Source of the DNA: CBFCZU01 sp965602635
GTDB lineage: Bacteria; Planctomycetota; Phycisphaerae; SM23-33
Direction: 5' to 3'
Assembly (NCBI GenBank): GCA_965602635.1
Contig: CBFCZU010000160.1
Span: 1-9,974, forward strand
Length of the DNA: 9,974 nt
Shown piece by piece: positions 8,001 through 9,974 of the stretch. A model generated the notes under the pieces. That model worked only from the letters and a program-made list of their open reading frames with translations. It was not told the DNA's origin and searched no databases. The position numbers and the translations under genes were made by a program. Positions within the stretch are counted from its first letter, which is position 1. Every line of letters starts with the position of its first letter.

Positions 8001-9691
8001 CGCCCCGCCTTGTTCCCCACCGGGACCGTGAACGCGCGATCCAGTCCCAAGATGCCCCAGTAGGTGGCGCCGGCGGATTCCCGGTCGCTGTTGGGGGTAG
8101 CGAAGATCCCGACCCGGCGCGCGCGGTGTCGGTCAGCTCGATTCCCTTTGGCGAACCGCTCCGTCGGCAGACCGGCATCCAGCAACTCTCCATCTTTGGC
8201 CATGATGGCATTGGTCGTCCCCCATGCGAACTCGTGAGGCACGGGACGGCGCGGCCCGCGGCATGCCTTCTCGTACTCCAGTTCCGTCATCGGCCGCAGC
8301 CCCGCCCAGACGGCATACGAGTACGCATCCGCCGAGCAGAGGTAGTTGCACTTTCGAAACGGCAATCGGGCCGTATAGACCGGCGGCAGCTTGGGTTTCC
8401 CCTTCTTCTCCTCATCTGCCAGCGCTTCCGCAAGGAGCTTCCCGATGGCACCGTCGTTCGCCTCAGCATCGGCCAAACCATCCAGCCCAACGTTAGCATC
8501 GGCATCCGGCATTGTCGGCAATTCCTCCGGCAGATCGGCAGACGAGCGGATGGTATGACCATCCCGCTCCTCGAAGAAGTAGGGCTTGCGCCCTGGGCCG
8601 GGATCCACCTGGACCTTGTGGGTCTTCGAGGGGACGTCACAACCGCCATCGCTGCTCACATAGGCCCGCGCAGCCGCCACGTCGGGCGGCAGCGAGTTGA
8701 GGAAGTCTGCGTACTGCCCCTGCGTCAGATCGTATTTCATGCAGTAGAATGCGTCATAGCCGGTCGGGAGATCGTCGTTCAAGGTGCCGGGCCCGCCGAT
8801 GGTGCTGCCTCCGGGCATTCTCTCCGTGAAGGTATATGTGCCCCAGAGCCGGCCGGCGACCGGCCCGAAGCGGCGGGCACGAGTCCCTTCCGAGGCCGGC
8901 CTGTTCCACTCGTCGTCCACCAGGAACGGAACCACGGGGCCGCCCTTCCAGGAGCCGTCCGCCAGACTGCCGGTTTCTGCGTTGGCCGTCTGCTCGCCGT
9001 CGTACCTTGTCACGGGCCTATCGGGACCGTCCGGGAACTTCGCGATGCCCGAGTCCGCGCCCGAGCCCACCTTGAACGGGCCCTCGGGCACGTAGATCAT
9101 GGCGATCGGGTGCACCCTAATCGCCGCCTTGGCCGGGTCCACCTTGTCTCTGCCGTGCAGCCAGCGCAGCTTCACGCCCCTGAAGTCGTTGGCGCCGTGC
9201 CCGAGCGCATCGCCGTAGATGAACACCCCGAGGCCACGTGTGCCGTCGTCGGTCAGCCCGACCGTGTTCGTCGCCCCGGGGGGCATCACGTGGTGGGCCG
9301 GGTCGGTCGAGAGCGTCGCGTGCCGCCAATGGTTGCGTTCGATGCTCTTCTTGGAGTCCTTCTCGGGGAGGAACTTCACGAACACCCAGGCCGCGTCCCA
9401 GTTTTCGACCTCGAGCGGCTTCCCGGTCACGTTCTTCTCCGCCGGCTCCGTCCACTTCGCTCGCCAGGAGAAGGACCAGGAGAGGTCGAACGTCACATAG
9501 CTGTAGTCCTTCGTCGCGGCTTCCCATTTGACGTTGGTGACCGCCAGGTCGTAGGTCGGTGCGCCGCGGAACCGCGCAGCCGGATCGTTCTCCGCCAGTA
9601 CGGCCGAGGCGCTGACCAGCAGTAGCGCGGGGATTGTGAGCCGTGTCAACCGGCACGCGCTCCTTGTCCCCGTCCCTGTTTGCCTCTTCAT
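5096..9691 (-). CDS. Secreted protein with duplicated SUMF1/FGE-like units
   Basis: This 1531-residue protein (numbering below counts from the alternative ATG at 9700, three codons earlier) begins with a basic stretch and hydrophobic IPALLLVSASAVLA, a signal peptide likely cut after Ala36. Unit 1 has a beta-rich module at about 54-205 (FDLSWSFSWR, WDAAWVFVKF, HATLST, LGVFIY, LRWLHG) followed by an SUMF1/FGE (C-type-lectin-like) domain at about 200-640 (IYVPEGPF, FYCMKYDLTQGQYADFLNS, WAGLRPMTELEYEKACRGPR). After an Ala/Pro/Arg/Glu-rich linker (640-685), unit 2 repeats both parts (688-836 and 826-1133), ending RYGARAVRTAP. The C-terminal part (about 1148-1534) looks like beta-sandwiches, the last with VVLVWFNDKVVYDSR, as in sugar-binding-type modules of PVC proteins. 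True FGE converts a sulfatase Cys to formylglycine with a pair of cysteines near its C-terminus; I see no such pair in either copy, so binding, assembly or a decayed role is more likely. The ATG at 9691 is preferred because AAGGA lies 9 bases upstream; from 9700 it would abut the start. Confidence 0.85.
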   Translation of the reverse strand: MKRQTGTGTRSACRLTRLTIPALLLVSASAVLAENDPAARFRGAPTYDLAVTNVKWEAATKDYSYVTFDLSWSFSWRAKWTEPAEKNVTGKPLEVENWDAAWVFVKFLPEKDSKKSIERNHWRHATLSTDPAHHVMPPGATNTVGLTDDGTRGLGVFIYGDALGHGANDFRGVKLRWLHGRDKVDPAKAAIRVHPIAMIYVPEGPFKVGSGADSGIAKFPDGPDRPVTRYDGEQTANAETGSLADGSWKGGPVVPFLVDDEWNRPASEGTRARRFGPVAGRLWGTYTFTERMPGGSTIGGPGTLNDDLPTGYDAFYCMKYDLTQGQYADFLNSLPPDVAAARAYVSSDGGCDVPSKTHKVQVDPGPGRKPYFFEERDGHTIRSSADLPEELPTMPDADANVGLDGLADAEANDGAIGKLLAEALADEEKKGKPKLPPVYTARLPFRKCNYLCSADAYSYAVWAGLRPMTELEYEKACRGPRRPVPHEFAWGTTNAIMAKDGELLDAGLPTERFAKGNRADRHRARRVGIFATPNSDRESAGATYWGILGLDRAFTVPVGNKAGRAFRGTRGDGAVPGGKPGAPVKRSNGDPFDTVPADWPPIGARGGSVSGRGWVSTEYCGRARHSEKVSRFVATAGTWPRSEASPARAGTEKREPKPDVRSAAQPATPPPDQPADGAASDNIKIGNLKWHDATQEYSAVTFDLSWDHSWRAAWTEPADKNVTGKPLKIESWDAAWVFLKFRMPGAKVFSHATLSTERVHHAKPDGAELDVGLIDDGSKGVGVFIYRSGAGHGPNEFNNVTLRWLHGADKADPSKAELAAHAIAMVYVPEGPFISKSPWGHPLTATATGNPTKPGGHLGSDPRTVPENETWPNGYSAFYCMKHSIRQGEYAEFLNSVASDLSAADYNAGRYGALAHNNPHRYSARIYNFSGYTIRYRPDEARYEADAPGRACNFLSLPDILSFTAWAGLRPLTNLEYEKACRGPRAVARAKDAWAPATCAPAAGLPKDVLTGATASRPGPSYWGIRDLSLSGCVQEWPAAIQNELPTPEHKKGAGCGFKGTHGSGSPEAPEDWPWTAFGDWYYGGIWRLKGYGNVGNWIAISDLGRMPGYWESVDASRTGRYGARAVRTAPFKVDPNAPFDLDPLPSMGGFDIGIFHLSGRFRNDGGEPLRVELVSTLPDGCFPEGAASRAFTAAPKAATPFRILTALTHHTAAGAMRKDRTVLFRALAHGGDVLAERRVRLPMGSPEDTTPPVIRSLAGGEVGLRIINTTDRPRALAIELTPPPGVKLSETSRRVKAAAGAEARASFPVPRQAFGSDRLCRMPYRVTVADGAPQSGETAADLRVQSRWWISRRFKEGPKLNTAGPGAGGRLDDLDIADIITSDRPAGVPEGLFKRAKPPEGWQKAVCGESLRLDDLGAMPSAGSSALAATRVVAPGDREVVINVKHRQPPRQNARFVVLVWFNDKVVYDSRTSEKEKPKPFRLRKAGNKMVVECRSGEGGHATPGDVFVQFRDAKDGKEVHGLMFDIDQR
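7193..7636 (-). repeat. Internal gene duplication, copy 2 (module)
   Basis: This part of the large gene encodes the second copy of the module before SUMF1. At DNA level it matches 9071-9535, offset by about 1902 bases in the best-conserved part. Identical runs include the 14 bases at 7521-7534 and the 17 bases at 7536-7552. The protein copies share strings such as NVTGKPL, WDAAWVF and HATLST. The offset is 634 codons, so the duplication kept frame. Confidence 0.85.
9071..9535 (-). repeat. Internal gene duplication, copy 1 (module)
   Basis: First copy of the module repeated at 7193-7636. Matching identical runs are 9423-9436 and 9438-9454. It is some 7 residues longer than copy 2, with a charged insert (KDSKKSIERNHW) between the WVFVKF and HATLST strands. 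Confidence 0.85.
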
Positions 9692-9700
9692 CGCGCTCAT

Positions 9701-9705
9701 TCCTT
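9701..9705 (-). promoter_or_regulatory. Shine-Dalgarno deciding the start of the large FGE-like gene
   Basis: AAGGA on the minus strand touches the ATG at 9700 but is 9 bases before the ATG at 9691, so the inner start is the better placed. The two choices differ by three residues, both before the signal peptide core. Confidence 0.5.
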
Positions 9706-9720
9706 CTCTTTGTAGGACCT

Positions 9721-9756
9721 GTCTGACACGTCGGACAGATCGGACGGATCAGGCAG
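9721..9756. repeat. Degenerate 9-bp tandem repeat, four units
   Basis: The plus strand reads GTCTGACAC, GTCGGACAG, ATCGGACGG, ATCAGGCAG: four consecutive 9-base units with consensus RTCGGACRG (minus strand CYGTCCGAY). ATCG at 9757 starts a fifth unit that breaks off. The array lies 21 to 65 bases before the start of the large FGE-like gene, in the spacer after a second FGE-like gene, where it could act on the transcript or be a dispersed intergenic repeat. Confidence 0.7.
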
Positions 9757-9772
9757 ATCGCCTTTCACCGTT

Positions 9773-9807
9773 CAGTTTTCGCTTCCCCAGTTCCCAGTTG
9801 CCCTGGG
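9773..9807. repeat. AACTG short repeats and small inverted repeat
   Basis: On the minus strand the motif AACTG occurs three times within about 30 bases; two are in the direct repeat written CCCAGTT CCCAGTT on the plus strand (9786-9799). CCCAG at 9793-9797 can also pair with CTGGG at 9803-9807 across a 5-base loop. With 5 bp and no T run this is too weak for a terminator of the upstream gene. Confidence 0.4.
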
Positions 9808-9832
9808 CCTGCCGCGAAGTGGGCGCGTCGAT

Positions 9833-9974
9833 CTACTTCGGGGCCGTGCGCACGGCGCGGAACTTGTGTGCTCGCCTGGGATCCGCTACAGCCGCTTTGC
9901 GGCGGTCCGAGGCGCGCGCACGGTCCAGTTCCGGATAGAACGTGCAGCGCATCCCTGAACCGACGGCATCGTCC
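9833..9974 (-). CDS. C-terminal end of another SUMF1/FGE-like protein (partial)
   Basis: The frame enters from the right edge and ends at a TAG at 9835-9833, leaving 46 codons. Its last residues, HKFRAVRTAPK, match the end of the second SUMF1 domain of the neighbouring gene (RYGARAVRTAP) and the family-typical closing strand HGFRAVRTAP. The FYPELDRARASDR stretch ahead of it fits the loop before that strand. It is on the same strand as the large FGE-like gene and 141 bases before its start, so the two may be tandem paralogues. Everything upstream is outside the window; length and domains are unknown. Confidence 0.62.
   Translation of the reverse strand, partial: DDAVGSGMRCTFYPELDRARASDRRKAAVADPRRAHKFRAVRTAPK

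Noticed and set aside
7817..9625. 602-codon plus-strand open frame
   Set aside because: Antisense to the duplicated SUMF1 gene; its own repeats merely mirror the real gene's duplication, and it is rich in Arg, Gly and Pro with no recognisable domain.
9721..9756. CRISPR array
   Set aside because: Units are 9 bp, directly adjacent and degenerate; there are no spacers and no cas genes.
9793..9807. Intrinsic terminator for the upstream FGE-like gene
   Set aside because: Only a 5-bp stem with a 5-base loop and no T run after it.

Overview
This is a GC-rich bacterial window with tightly packed accessory genes for carbohydrate and sulfated-glycan metabolism. The mix of formylglycine-generating-enzyme-like (SUMF1/FGE) secreted proteins carrying a WDAAWVFVKF-type N-terminal module, GH29-like and GH42-like/GHL-type hydrolases, and a uroporphyrinogen-decarboxylase-like protein is typical of the PVC group (Kiritimatiellota, Lentisphaerota, Planctomycetota). 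That placement is inferred from gene content; the window holds no phylogenetic marker.

Layout. Positions 1-475 hold no gene I can support. A plus-strand GH29-like hydrolase (476-1540) runs tail-to-tail into a minus-strand set and overlaps its last gene by 41 bp. Read in its own 5'->3' direction, the minus-strand set consists of: the last 46 codons of an FGE-like gene cut by the window edge (9974-9833); a 132-bp spacer with a degenerate 9-bp tandem repeat; a 1531-residue secreted protein with two internally duplicated module+SUMF1 units and a C-terminal beta-rich region (9691-5096); a 227-bp spacer with two candidate mini-ORFs; a UROD/MetE-like protein (4868-3555); and, 24 bp further on, a 676-residue GH42-like TIM-barrel hydrolase (3530-1500). 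The last two each begin with GTG behind a good Shine-Dalgarno and are almost certainly one transcript.

How the genes may work together (inference): the three enzyme-like proteins without signal peptides would act on imported oligosaccharides in the cytoplasm. The large signal-peptide protein would work in the periplasm or outside the cell, more likely as a binding or structural protein than as a true FGE, because no catalytic cysteine pair is visible in either SUMF1 copy. I see no tRNA, rRNA, CRISPR array, transposase or phage gene. The best candidates for something undescribed are the duplicated SUMF1 architecture in a possible tandem FGE-like cluster, the pairing of a UROD-like protein with a GH42-like hydrolase, and the 9-bp spacer repeat.
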